A DNA stretch of 64,000 nucleotides from Gyrodactylus bullatarudis (lineage: Eukaryota; Platyhelminthes; Monogenea; Gyrodactylidea; Gyrodactylidae). The stretch is taken from assembly GCA_012064415.1 (NCBI GenBank), contig SSNU01000185.1, positions 51,634 through 115,633 of the forward strand, written 5' to 3'. How positions within the stretch are numbered: position 1 is the stretch's first letter; every line of letters starts with the position of its first letter. Positions 21,919 to 33,108 of the stretch are shown here, piece after piece. The position numbers were made by a program, and so were the translations under genes. Below the pieces are notes generated by a model, which ran no database searches, was not told the DNA's origin, and saw only the letters and a list, made by a program, of their open reading frames with translations.

Positions 21919-24101
21919 TTTTTAACCACCAGCTCGCAAGAAGCCAGTCGATTCAACACAGTGACGAAAGATGCTTGGCAACAGTACAAACAGAAAATTG
22001 TTGACATTCATTATTTAACAAGAAGCCAATTCAATGCCCTCAGTGAAATAAGAAAAGATCAGGAAGTCATGCTTTGCCATCTGGACAAAGGAAGTGGAAT
22101 CGCACTCGTACCCAAAAACGATTATGTCAAGAAGGGCAAACTCATTCTCGCTGATCCGAAGAGATTTCGACCTACTGATGCAGCCAAAGCCCAAACAAGA
22201 AACAAAGGATTTGAAATTGCCTTAACTAAGAAATTTGATTCCCTACTTTTGGCGGCTAGAGAAATAAGACCAACATCAAATGAAATTGACAGATTGTACC
22301 TACTCCCCAAGGTTCATAAGTATTTATCAAAAGTTTTGCAATATAGACCAATTCTTGACATGTCTGCTACACCCCAACACAAGATTGTCAAATGGCTAAC
22401 TGAAATTTTGACCCCATTAAGAAATGAAGTATGCAAACACTCTGTCAAGAATTCGATGGAATTCGTATCAAAGCTCCGGGAGATCAATTTTGAATCGACT
22501 AAAATGGTGTCATTCGATGTTAACTCCCTGTTTACTAATGTCCCGCTGGAGGAAACCGTTAAGTTTATTGGTGAGAAACTTAATGAATTTTTGTCTATTT
22601 GCAGTATCCCTTTAAACTTAGTCTCGGAACTTATCATGATGACAGTGAGAAATATTGATTTTCGATTTGATGGATGCTATTTCAAAGAAATAGATGGTGT
22701 CACAATGGGAATTCCAATTGGCCCTTTGCTTGCTGACTTGTTTTTTGCCTCTCTTGAATCCGGTAAGATAAACAGTCTAATCGCTGGTAGCCGCCTGTAT
22801 GCACGTTATATTGACGATACGTTTTTGGTCCTTGATGGTAGTAACGATGTTGATGAGATTCTTTCCAACTTGAATGGAATGCAGCCAAACATTGGTTTCA
22901 CAAAGGAAGATGAAAATGACGAGTTGTTAAATTTCCTAGATGTTCTTGTGACCAAAAATGATCAGGTTGCCCAAACAAGGATGTACAGGAAAGCTTCGGT
23001 TCCATCACAATTCATGCCCTTTCTGAGCTTCAGTCCGGTGTGCTAGAAGAAGAGTCTGGTTAGAAATGAATTCCTCAAAATTGAACGCCTATCTTCCGAG
23101 GTAAATAAAGCGTCTGATAAAGAATTGTTGAAGGAGCTTCTCGTACCCTGAAACATTTATTAACAAACATTCCAATCTGAGAACTAAGGTTGAAAAAGAA
23201 GTTGAGGATTTAACTCCTATTTATTTGAAGGTTCCATTCAAAGGTGATGCTGCACACCAGATTTTAAATAACAAGCTGTTTGAAATCACTAAGAAGGCGT
23301 TCCCTGGTCATAAACTCAGCATTCTTCCCAAAATAACCAAGTTGATTCCTGACCTGAACCAAGATTGTATGGTTAGAAAGAAATGGGGTTATATGCCTAT
23401 TCAAATGTTCTTGCGGCTTGAAGTATTTGGGACTGACTGTCAGACCAGTGAAAGTAAGAATTAAGGAACACCTGCGAGTAGGCAACGTCGGTTCAGCGGT
23501 CCAAGAGCACCTTTGCAATACAAGTCACACTGCTGATGTGACCAATTTCAGTATCTTGTACCAAGCCGATCCATGTGTTTCCCGAGCAGTTAGAGATCAG
23601 GCTTGTGCAAAGCCGAGGCCCATTACATCAAAACATTGCAAGCAGAAAGAATTGGCAATGCAATTAGGTATCGAAGGGAAGAAGCGATTCACACAGAGAA
23701 AGAAAATCGAAAAAATTGCTAGATTACTTAATGATGGCCATGTTGCTACCTCAACTCAGAAAGCAGAAACAAGTGAGATTGATAACAATTGTGAACAAAA
23801 AGAGCAAGTAGTTGGATCTACGTCTCAATCAAATCAACTTCAGTCCTCTGCCCCAGCAACTATTACAAATGAGAGCAAACGTGTAAACTCAGAGAAGTCA
23901 ACGAAAGTTGATTACCAAATTAACTCTCAGCCAGTAATTAGCACCCTGAGCGAACCAAACATTTCTACCAATTCTACACCTGCAATAAAGAAAAAAGGTA
24001 GAAAACGTAAAAGTTTAAGTGGACAGATATGTGAAGAGGAAATAATGACCGTGGTGACTGACAGTGTGATCCTATCCCTCCCCTTCATCAGTGTATAATA
24101 T
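21919..24101 (+). pseudogene. PLE group 2 reverse transcriptase - GIY-YIG endonuclease - tail
   Basis: This is the most complete group 2 copy. The RT frame (open from 21919, main ORF 21961-23046) has KGSGIALVPK (about 22090), RPILDMSATPQHKIVKW (about 22345), motif A FDVNSLFTNVP (22513), motif B VTMGIPIGPLLADLF (about 22700), motif C YIDD (22807-22818) and LNFLDVLVTKN (about 22930). A TAG at 23044 and a frame change near 23150 precede the linker (VPFKGDAAHQILNNKLFEI). Another shift near 23398 enters the endonuclease FKCSCGLKYLGLTVRPVK, with the CxC pair and a YLG variant of the second GIY-YIG motif. The tail to 24098 is Ser/Thr-rich (APATIT, SEKST, SQPVIS) and ends in KKKGRKRKSLSGQ. Roughly 100-200 residues of the usual N-terminus are absent. 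The YIDD box replaces the YVDD of the other copies. Confidence 0.9.
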
Positions 24102-24164
24102 TGATTTCAACCAATCAGAGGATGACAAAGAACATTTGTGTTGAATTTTACTATATATATCAAA

Positions 24165-24212
24165 CCGGTGTAATAGTCTCAAGAGATCCGGCGAAATATA
24201 ACCTCTATTACT
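24165..24212 (+). ncRNA. Hammerhead ribozyme-like motif, family 1, downstream of the group 2 PLE
   Basis: CCGGT, stem I AGT, core CTCAAGA (mutated from CTGATGA), ATCCGGC, GAAA, AT-rich stem III, then ACT. It lies 65 nt after the end of the tail ORF of 21919-24101 in the same orientation, the position ribozymes occupy behind the other group 2 tails. Confidence 0.6.
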
Positions 24213-25291
24213 AAATGTAGAAAAAACCCAAGGCCCACTAAAAGTATGGCTGTACAGCAAAAGCTTGTGAATGCCAAAAATTATATTTACTTTGTGATTT
24301 TAAGTGCAATCTAGACTTTTCTTAGACTATAATTTCTTTTGAATGAATTTTTAATTGTATCTGAAAATTATATAGATAGATGCGAAATTTAATTATATTC
24401 CCAATGAGTAGCTGCTTCAAGTACATTTGGACTGTTAAACTAAAAATTATGAGACTATATTTCATTTGCTAGAAAAACAAAAGCCAGCTCTATGCATTTA
24501 GAAGAAATTCGTGAAACAATTGGTTTTACTCAGGCCAACCCTCATAAGTTCACAGCCAGCTTTGGTTTCAACTTACAAATGTCAAATTTGTTCCAATTCC
24601 AAACCATCTTTCTTTCATAAAAATACGTACTTTTTTATTCAGTGAAACTTCTATCAAGTGAGAATAAACATCACATATACCGTTTAAATATATAGTATTC
24701 AATCATTAAAATTCATTATAAATTTTAAATTATTTCTAAAATCGAGAAAAAAACATTGCAAAAATTAGTATTCACTTACTCGTAAACTAAAAAAAGGTAT
24801 GGAAACTATCTCTTTAGCGTTTATGTTATTATCAACTACCTAAGTACACTCTAAGTGAACTCTTTCACATTCTCTTGATAGTGACTATTGAAAAAGGATT
24901 TTATTTGAAATTTTAGATTGAATTTTAATTTACCGATTTTAGCATTGTAAAAGCACTCAAGAGTATTAATGAAAATCTACTAGATGCTTGTTTCTTAAAA
25001 AAATATTCCATAAAAAATGATTTAAGACTTGAGAAGTGTTTGTTTGTGGATAGTACATTATATAATTGCAGAGGGGTTGACTATTTTCATTACACTTTAG
25101 GCAAGTCACTGATCAAGTAGAAGATCCTAGCATTAACCATTAGTACGGCAGTGTACCTTGTTCAATATCCTTGACTGATTTCTGTGTCTTTCCTTAATTT
25201 AAATTAAAATTATTTTTTAACAATTGTTTGCCGAATTTTTTCTGGAACCTCCTTGAGTACCCGAGGGGCCTCATCCATATTGTATATGTTA

Positions 25292-26147
25292 CAGTATATT
25301 CTTAAAATTAGTTTTTTTCTAAATATCCTAGTATAATCTTAAAACCAGTACAAAAATAGTATATCCTTGAAATAATTAAAATTTTAAGAATATCCTAATC
25401 TCGTGCTGGGCTTGTCAAGTTAGTCTTCTTTCTTATTCAAAAGTTTCAAGATAATATTACTATGGAATTGGTAATATTTATTTTTTACAATCCTCCGAAG
25501 TCAAAACAACCAGTCAAATAGAAATTTGACAGGCTTCGTGAAAATATTTTTTTGTGTTTTATCACTTTATCGTCTAGTCATGTCAAAGTCAGAAGAAGCA
25601 AGAGCAAGAGAAGCTTTCAAAAATATTTGGAGGATTTTGAGGGATAATCTTTGATTTCACAAGCTTTTCAACCAGCTTTTCTCTCTGTTCTGAAAACCAT
25701 TTAAATTTATAATTTTTCTTCTATATCATCAGGATTTAAAGTCTTATAATGTATTATTTTGAAAATAAAGGTATGAAAATTATACTTTATTACAGTATGG
25801 TATTTCATTCATATCAATGATCGAAATCTACAATTTTTTGAGATCGAGAGCTGATTTTCATCTTTTAACAATTTTCTGAGCTCAAAAATACCTCTGTCAA
25901 AGTAATTGGTGTAATTGTAAAAAGAAAGTTCTTTTATGTAATTCTAAGTGCCATCATTCCCTGTCTTCCTCAAATAAATAAAAATTATGATACTTGAAAC
26001 TCATCTTGAAACTTTTGAATAAGAAAAATGACAAACTTGACAAGCCCAGTACGAGATTAGGATATTCTTAAAATTTTAATTATTTTAGATGTCGTTTTAA
26101 GATTATACTAGGATATTTAGAAAAAAACTAATTTTAAGAATATACTG
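25292..26147. mobile_element. Non-autonomous CAGTA/TA (pogo/Tc1-type) element
   Basis: Terminal inverted repeats of about 150 bp begin CAGTATATTCTTAAAATTAG at 25292 and end with the inverse at 26147, each flanked by TA. There is no transposase frame inside. A sibling lacking the left end is at 9180-9812. The CAG end with a TA duplication fits the Tc1/mariner/pogo superfamily. Confidence 0.75.
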
Positions 26148-26724
26148 TAACATATATGTTACATTTCTCATAGAAGAAAAGAATGTTTGGAAGATTTTCG
26201 TAGAAAACATCGATTTCATCAAAATCTAAAATTTCAGTGCCACAAAACTGAGAATAAATCATAATTGATTCTTACTTTTTTTAAAGTTTGCTTTATTGAC
26301 AAAGAATTGAAAAAAATGGCTTGAGCATTTAAAACCAATAAGTCCCATTTCATGTGCCAGTTTTCGTGCGATCTTAATTACTCTAGAAGGGTTGACGGGG
26401 ATACTTTTACGTCTGAGAAAAATAACATCTTCAATAATCCGTAACGAAAGCTGGGATGTCTGTAAATTAGATGTTCAGTTGAACTTTCTTTTCTTGAATG
26501 ATTCCTTATCCAAATTTTCCACTCGTATAATGGTTGTCTAGACAAGTCTGATGTTAACAGATAAATAAGGAATTATAAAGTGAGGGTTATAATCTTGACT
26601 GTAGTAAAGTTCATGGATTTTAATTTTGGTGGCAATGTTAATTCTTTGGATCAAATTGTATTGATTAAGGTAAATAAGGGTCATATACGCAAAATATGCT
26701 CTTATGTGATTGGCTGATTAAAAT

Positions 26725-27093
26725 TTGAATACATTGTCGTATGCTGTCTATATTTATGTCAATACGTATGTTGAAATTGAAATTTTTACTCCTACTAAAC
26801 TCTACACCTTCTCGGATCGAGAAGAAATTTTATCTTTGATTACAAACGGGGAGAATTTTCATACAGTAAATTCAAGATTTTGCCTTTCAAAATCTTATTT
26901 ACAAATCAGATTCAACGAGTGTATAAATTTCAGTCAAGTCAGATGCCCAGGGTACATAGTAATAGAAGATAAACTGAAGAATTTCTGCTTTGAAGAATCA
27001 GTTACGAGAATAATGATTGAGGAAGAAGCCAGGTTTATAGCAAATCGGCTGGGATATGATCGGTTGCTAAGAGTTTGCCTTCTGGTTCAGTAA
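26725..27093 (+). CDS. Possible transposase-type HTH protein fragment
   Basis: A 122-residue ORF. Residues about 31-66 (FSDREEILSLITNGENFHTV, then SRFCLSKSYLQIRF) have the spacing of a helix-turn-helix. They are followed by a PGYIVIEDKLKNFCFEESV segment and an acidic helix, an arrangement seen in the N-termini of CENP-B/Tigger and jerky-type transposases. No catalytic domain follows. The region downstream to 27260 is open only in short pieces. The family call is tentative. Confidence 0.3.
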   Translation: MNTLSYAVYIYVNTYVEIEIFTPTKLYTFSDREEILSLITNGENFHTVNSRFCLSKSYLQIRFNECINFSQVRCPGYIVIEDKLKNFCFEESVTRIMIEEEARFIANRLGYDRLLRVCLLVQ

Positions 27094-27550
27094 GAGCGCT
27101 CAAAGACTAACCTTCTGGCCAAAGAATTATTAGGACCTGCTTCAAAGAACGATTATATTACAAAAGGGAATTTCAATTTATTCCAAAAAGTTAAAGACGT
27201 TATCACAAGTCTGAACAAATCAAACGCCTTGAGAAGGAAACAAGAGCATTCATTTAACTACTCAAGATGTTGGTAACCTCTGTGCAAGCTGGAGTAGCAT
27301 AAACATACAAATATTCCACGAAATAATGTCCAAAAATCACTAGTCCTTTTTGAAAGACACCCAGGAGAAATTTATACATAAAAAAGATCTTCTACTGTAT
27401 ATAGAATTGAACGAATATGCAACAGACATTTACCGAAAAGGGGCAGAGAGAAAAAATATTTTCGTTTCAGTTGTCCAAAGTGTAATTAATTACTCATTAG
27501 ATTTTTACTTTAGATTTCACTTTAGGCACAACACTTATTCTTTCCTAAGT

Positions 27551-27596
27551 CATTGTAAGGTCTGAAGAGGGTCGACGAAAATAAAAGCTATTCACC
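27551..27596 (+). ncRNA. Hammerhead ribozyme-like motif, family 2
   Basis: Stem I GGT (27559-27561) / ACC (27594-27596); core CTGAAGA (one change from CTGATGA); GGGTCGAC in the stem II position; perfect GAAA (27577-27580); stem III AATA/TATT with loop AAAGC; C17 at 27593. The GTCGAC in loop II is self-complementary. It has the best-preserved core of family 2. It faces away from the PLE at 27645. Confidence 0.6.
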
Positions 27597-27644
27597 TTTA
27601 AACCAGTTTCCAGCATGATTAATGGTCAACAATCTCAGAAAATC

Positions 27645-28890
27645 TTTCATATTTTGGGAATAAGAAAAAAGATTATATTGAAGGCCATATGTACATTTCA
27701 CAAAGCATCATCAGTGGCAATACTTTAAAAATGATATAAGTTAAAAATTCATTCAAGATAATAAATTTCCAAATTATGAAAGAAATAATAAAAGTCAAAG
27801 AAAATCAGAATATAATGTGAGCTGAAAAAACACCAAAACTCTCCAATAAGTAGCAACAGTGGAGAGAAAAGTGAAAAAGCTCACATAGGCCAAGGTAGTT
27901 GAAGATTATAAGAATAGTTTTTTTGAACACATAAGTTTGGTTTATATCGATTAATGAAGAATTTCTCCTTCACCCAAACGTCTGTACTGTCATCCCCTGC
28001 ATTTTTGTATAAGATGGAAAAATTTGAAATTGAAGCTTCATGCCCGTCCTGTCTTAGATGCCTGGTCACCGCTGTGTCTTTCTTAAGATGATCGTTCCCT
28101 CTAGTTGACAACTTCCTAATTGTACGACCTATATAAGTAGCTCCACAGTCACATTGGAATTTATAAATCAATAGAGTTTTCTCTTCAGGTTTCAGCAAAT
28201 CTTTATGAATTAGGTTAAATAATCTCTGAGTTTTAAATACAATTTTCAATTGTATGTTGTTATAATGTTGATTGATGAGATCAGTTAACTTTCTTCTTAA
28301 ATCATTGCTAAAACCATCTCCTTTGAAATTAAGTTTCATGAAAATGTTGGTTTTCTCAACTTCATCTGTGTTTTCAACGACATCTCTATCGACTGGTAAG
28401 TTGATAAATTTGTCCACAAATTTATTAGGATAACCGTTTTCCATTAAACATATCTTCGTGTTCTCTATTTCTTTAGGTATTTCCTCTGGACTCACTATCC
28501 TTCTTATCCTCTTTCCTAGGCCAATTACTAAACCAACTTTATGTGAAACAGGACTAAAACTGGCATAATGGAGATATTTACCATTGTCAGTCTTTTTCTT
28601 GAAAATGTTTCTTTGAATTGACCCATCTTCTTTTCTGGTCAGTTTCACATCTAAGAAGCTTAAAATACCATTAGATTCTTTTTCCATAGTAAACTTAATA
28701 TTCGGATGAAAAGAGTTCATCTTTAAGAAAAAGTCATCTGATGATACATTAGGCTTCATCAAAATAAAAGTGTCATCGACATATCTGATGTAAACATCAG
28801 TAAAAGAATTAATTGTTTCAGACATTTTATTTAGTTCTAACCAACCTAAGAAGATATCAGCTAAGAGAGGACTAAGAGGTGAACCCATAG
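27645..28890 (-). pseudogene. PLE group 1, 5'-truncated RT-endonuclease (recent copy, minus)
   Basis: An uninterrupted 335-residue frame (27881-28888) starts inside RT motif B (MGSPLSPLLADIF). It continues with motif C IRYVDDTFILM (residues about 28-38), FLDVKLTRKEDGS (about 73-86), the linker VGLVIGLGKRIRR, FKGDGFSNDLRRKL, and the endonuclease. The endonuclease has FQCDCGATYIGRT (CxC plus the YIG motif), RKLSTRGNDH with the catalytic Arg, TRHL and GHEA histidines, and VKEKFFINRYKP containing the catalytic Glu. It ends NLQLPWPM. The whole N-terminal half of the RT is missing, so it is inactive, but the lack of any frameshift marks it as very young. The 3' hairpin follows at 27817-27884. Confidence 0.9.
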
Positions 28891-28892
28891 TT

Positions 28893-30199
28893 GTTGTATA
28901 AATGTTACTCTATCATTTCAAGACAAAGTTTTCATCCAAAAAGATGGGATAGCTATAGGTTCACCTCTTAGTCCTCTCTTAGCTGATATCTTCTTAGGTT
29001 GGTTAGAACTAAATAAAATGTCTGAAACATTTAATTCTTTTACTGATGTTTACATCAGATATGTCGATGACACTTTTATTTTGATGAAGCCTAATGTATT
29101 ATCAGATGACTTTTTCTTAAAGATGAACTCTTTTCATCCGAATATTAAGTTTACTATGGAACATGAATCTAATGGTATTTTAAGCTTCTTAGATGTGAAA
29201 CTGACCAGAAAAGAAGATGGGTCAATTCAAAGAAACATTTTCAAGAAAAAGACTGACAATGGTAAATATCTCCATTATGCCAGTTTTAGTCCTGTTTCAC
29301 ATAAAGTTGGTTTAGTAATTGGCCTAGGAAAGAGGATAAGAAGGATAGTGAGTCCAGAGGAAATACCTAAAGAAATAGAGAACACGAAGATATGTTTAAT
29401 GGAAAACGGTTATCCTAATAAATTTGTGGACAAATTTATCAACTTACCAGTCGATAGAGATGTCGTTGAAAACACAGATGAAGTTGAGAAAACCAACATT
29501 TTCATGAAACTTAATTTCAAAGGAGATGGTTTTAGCAATGATTTAAGAAGAAAGTTAACTGATCTCATCAATCAACATTATAACAACATACAATTGAAAA
29601 TTGTATTTAAAACTCAGAGATTATTTAACCTAATTCATAAAGATTTGCTGAAACCTGAAGAGAAAACTCTATTGATTTATAAATTCCAATGTGACTGTGG
29701 AGCTACTTATATAGGTCGTACAATTAGGAAGTTGTCAACTAGAGGGAACGATCATCTTAAGAAAGACACAGCGGTGACCAGGCATCTAAGACAGGACGGG
29801 CATGAAGCTTCAATTTCAAATTTTTCCATCTTATACAAAAATGCAGGGGATGACAGTACAGACGTTTGGGTGAAGGAGAAATTCTTCATTAATCGATATA
29901 AACCAAACTTATGTGTTCAAAAAAACTATTCTTATAATCTTCAACTACCTTGGCCTATGTGAGCTTTTTCACTTTTCTCTCCACTGTTGCTACTTATTGG
30001 AGAGTTTTGGTGTTTTTTCAGCTCACATTATATTCTGATTTTCTTTGACTTTTATTATTTCTTTCATAATTTGGAAATTTATTATCTTGAATGAATTTTT
30101 AACTTATATCATTTTTAAAGTATTGCCACTGATGATGCTTTGTGAAATGTACATATGGCCTTCAATATAATCTTTTTTCTTATTCCCAAAATATGAATT
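28893..30199 (+). pseudogene. PLE group 1, 5'-truncated RT-endonuclease (recent copy, plus)
   Basis: Head-to-head with the preceding copy across a 63-bp spacer. The frame is open from about 28896, with CCINVTLSFQDKVFIQKDGIA before motif B. The motif B Met is Ile here (AIGSPLSP), after which the 314-residue ORF 29018-29962 matches the minus copy except at about three residues (SETF/SETI, NVLS/NVSS, MEHES/MEKES). The YVDD box is at residues 15-18, and the endonuclease is intact in sequence. The 3' UTR runs to the CTTATTCCCAAAATATG end. No promoter or start region is present. Confidence 0.9.
29959..30026 (+). promoter_or_regulatory. PLE group 1 3' nested hairpin overlapping the stop codon
   Basis: Outer stem GTGAGCT (29959-29965, including the TGA stop) with AGCTCAC (30020-30026). 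Inner stem CTCTCC (29977-29982) with GGAGAG (29999-30004). The loop CTGTTGCTACTTA is conserved between copies. It is probably the RNA structure recognised at the 3' end during retrotransposition or used in 3' processing; that role is inferred. Confidence 0.65.
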
Positions 30200-30807
30200 T
30201 AAGAGGATTTTCTGACGTATTTGAAAATTTACGTGAATATTTCAGTCAGAAAAATCTTTCAGGAAATAAGGCAGCTAATGTCCCATAAAAATAATTATTT
30301 TTATATTAAAAATTTATAATTTTAAATTCATACTATAACCTTAAAAAATATCTTCATGTTAACTTCCAACAGTTTTATTCCAGTATTCATCAAAACATTA
30401 ACCTATTGTTTATCTTACCTAATATACTCAATATACTTCAAAGTAGTCAGGTGACTTTTATTGATAGTTTTTGAAAAGTTTTAACACATTCTTCAGTAAT
30501 ATGATTCCTGATTATATGTTAATCGCTGAAGTTATCTCTATACCAAAACCTAATATTGTGAAATCTATATTTTCTCAAGTTATATGTCACTACTCAATAT
30601 GATTGAAGAGAAGTCTGTCCTGATGTATATACAAAATAAGCTAGGGTGAGTAAAATGATCAAAAACAATAGGTGAAGTATAATAGGTGATATCCCAAAAC
30701 ATCTGGAATACAATCACCATTTATGTCTACGGTAGAAAAATTTTTTTATAGAATGTGATATACCGATATATATATTTTTCTGTATAAATAATTAACGTTA
30801 ATTTTCA

Positions 30808-31062
30808 AATACGTCCGAAAATCCATTAAAAATCATATTAAAATTGAAGAAAAAGATATATTTACACCAAATACGTATTTCTTAAAGGGTCATCAGTGGT
30901 ATTAATTTAAAAATGATAAGAGACAAATAATTGGATAATAATTAACAAATATGAAAGAAATAGTAAAAGTTTGAGAAATAAGAACAAATGCAAGCTGAAA
31001 AAACACCAAAACTCTCCAATATTTAGCAACAATGGTGATAAAAGTGAAAAACCAACATGGGC
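30808..31062 (-). repeat. PLE group 1 3' UTR (minus)
   Basis: Carries the reverse complement of the ACTGATGACC end (about 30893), the AGCTGAAAAAACACCAAAAC hairpin arm, and the GGACGTATTTGAAAAT subterminal block (30808-30825). All coding sequence is lost; the copy is cut at the stop codon region and joined to the plus copy beginning at 31075. Confidence 0.7.
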
Positions 31063-31074
31063 CATCTAACTCAA

Positions 31075-31545
31075 GCGCTTCTTACATAGGAAGAACTTTT
31101 AGGAAATTGTCTACAAGATCGAATGATCATTTAAATATAGATACCGCGATTACTAGACATCTTATGCAGGAAAGTCACGTAGCTTCAATTTCAAATTTTT
31201 CCGTCAAAACCCTGGAGATGACAGCATAGATGTGTGGGTAAAGAAGAAATTCTTTATCAATCAACACAAACCTAATCTATGTGCTCAGAAATTCTATTAA
31301 TATAATCTTCAATTAACTTGGCCGATGTGAGCTTTTTCACTTTTATCTCCATTGTTGCTAATTATTGGAGAGTTTTGGTGTTTTTTCAGCTTGCTTTTGT
31401 TCTTATTTCTCAAACTTTCTTTCATATTTGTTAATTAATATCCAATTATTTGTCTCTTATCATTTTTAAAGTGATACCACTGATGATCCTTTAAGAAATA
31501 CGTATTTGGTGTAAATTTATCTTTTTCTTCAATTTTGATATATAT
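31075..31545 (+). pseudogene. PLE group 1 endonuclease C-terminal fragment and 3' UTR
   Basis: SSASYIGRTFRKLSTRSNDH (31071-31130), then DTAITRHLMQESHVASISNF, then after one frame change GDDSIDVWVKKKFFINQHKP, ending at the Leu-Thr-Trp-Pro-Met stop and 3' hairpin (31328-31394). The copy starts at the YIG motif, so everything upstream is missing. Confidence 0.8.
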
Positions 31546-31784
31546 GTTGGGAGAAATTTAAGAAGAAATATTTCTACCCCTCTGCTCCATACATCACAAT
31601 ACATCGAAATGTATAAACAACCCTTACCTCACTCTATCATTATTATTATTTATCCCTTATAAATTATGAGTCATAATATCTTGATTTTTAGGCAATCAAA
31701 AAACCTATAAATTAAAAGATATATGAAAATTCTTTTTGATATCATACTCTAAATTTTCTGATCTTCAGCATGATGTAAAAATAA

Positions 31785-32402
31785 TTAACTAATTACTCTA
31801 TTTTAGTTGAGTCCCTAAAGGTTCAATGGAAACATTTATGTCTAGAGTTTTTAAAAACTTCAGGGTCTAAGTATCACATGTACCCCTTATGTTTTTTTAA
31901 GTGTTTATCATTGAGTTGAAAAATTCTGGTAAGTTAGTTTATCTACCATTTGTGAAACTAGAAATGGACTGTATAAAATTAACACAAAATGTGGTGTTTT
32001 AAATGGCTGGTACACAGGTTCACAAATCAAGAAGCTAAAAACTAGTTCAAGTTATGCAGAGAGAAGTTCAGATCGGCAGCCATAGCGTTATCAAGATCTG
32101 GTGGCCAAGGGTTTACAAGTTGTAACTGTCGAACTGGGTGCACTTCGAAGAAATGCAATTGCATCAAACTAAATCTTCTTTGTAACTCAAAATGTCATAA
32201 CAGTTTAGGTTGCTGTAATAAAAATTAGTTGAAGATTGATTTATGATAATATAATATTACATTTTTTCAACTCAATGATAAACACTTTAAAAAACATAAG
32301 TACATGTGATACTTAGACCCTGAAGCTTTTAAAAACTCTAGACATAAATTTTTCCATTGAACCTTTAGGGACTCAACTAAAATAAAGTAATTAATTAATT
32401 AT
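31785..32402 (+). mobile_element. Miniature KRBA2/Ginger-like derivative with ~120-bp terminal inverted repeats
   Basis: Terminal repeats AGTTGAGTCCCTAAAGGTTC... (left, about 31804) and its inverse (right, to about 32386) are near-perfect for about 110 bp. The 390-bp interior ends in a short plus frame (32046-32228) with the Cys-rich tail described below. There is no catalytic domain. The repeats differ from those of 19419-21487, so it derives from a related, not identical, transposon. Confidence 0.75.
32046..32228 (+). pseudogene. C-terminal Cys-rich tail of a KRBA2/Ginger-like transposase
   Basis: Ends GGQGFTSCNCRTGCTSKKCN, then CIKLNLLCNSKCHNSLGCCN. The Cys/His spacing matches the tail of the transposase at 21190-21301 (GQGF, then CxC, then CNSxCH). 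A stop lies just before the frame at 32043, and there is no start codon, so it is a relic. Such clustered cysteines probably bind zinc; function in transposition is inferred. Confidence 0.75.
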
Positions 32403-32496
32403 TAGTTAAATATTCACGTATACTTACATATACGTCCGAATGACCCATGGAGATATTCATCATTGGTTAATTTATAAAAAGAATTTTATTAGAGAA

Positions 32497-32537
32497 ATAT
32501 ATATTTCGCCAGGTCTTATCAAACTCTAATCCTGGTT
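32497..32537 (-). ncRNA. Hammerhead ribozyme-like motif, family 1 variant (CCAGG/CCTGG)
   Basis: On the minus strand: CCAGG, then GAGT, a mutated core TTGATAA, GACCTGGC and GAAA. The upstream CCAGG and loop CCTGG are complementary, a paired change relative to CCGGG/CCCGG elsewhere. The core mutation makes activity unlikely. Confidence 0.55.
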
Positions 32538-32914
32538 TGATTAAATAATATTTACACAGTTTTTTAATGAATAAATAGTTAATGAAAAATAGTAAAATCC
32601 ATTTACAAAACTTCTCCATTCTTGATTTGTTTAAGTATAGAGAAGAAAAATTAAAAATCAATTGGGCCAAGGTAACTGCAAGTCATGAAGATGGTTCTTT
32701 TGGATACATAGGTTAGGGTCCTCTCCCGTTATGAAGAACTTTTCTCTTATTTTAAGTTCTGTTAGATTGTCGTTTGGGCACCACTAAATATCATCAGAAA
32801 AAATAAAAATGAATTTTTATAAATTGTAACGGAGTATAAATATTTGAAATATAATAAAATAATTTCGCCTCTGAGTTTATTTAGTTTATTCAAGTAATTG
32901 TAAGGAATTTAAGG

Positions 32915-33108
32915 AACGATTAGGAAATTATCTACACGAGCGGAGGATCATCTGAAGAAGGATACTGCGGTTACAAGGCATCTTAGACAAGAAGATTATA
33001 CAGCTTTAATTTCTAATTGTTCCGTTCTATAAAAAAACCCTTATAACGACAGCATATATGTATGGATGAAAGAAAAATTTCTTATTATCCTATGTAAAAC
33101 TAATCTAT
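32915..33108 (+). pseudogene. PLE group 1 endonuclease C-terminal fragment
   Basis: RKLSTRAEDHLKKDTAVTRH, then RQEDYTALISNCSVL, then NDSIYVWMKEKFLIIL-like sequence. It is cut just before the C-terminus and joined at about 33108 to the linker of another copy. Confidence 0.7.
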
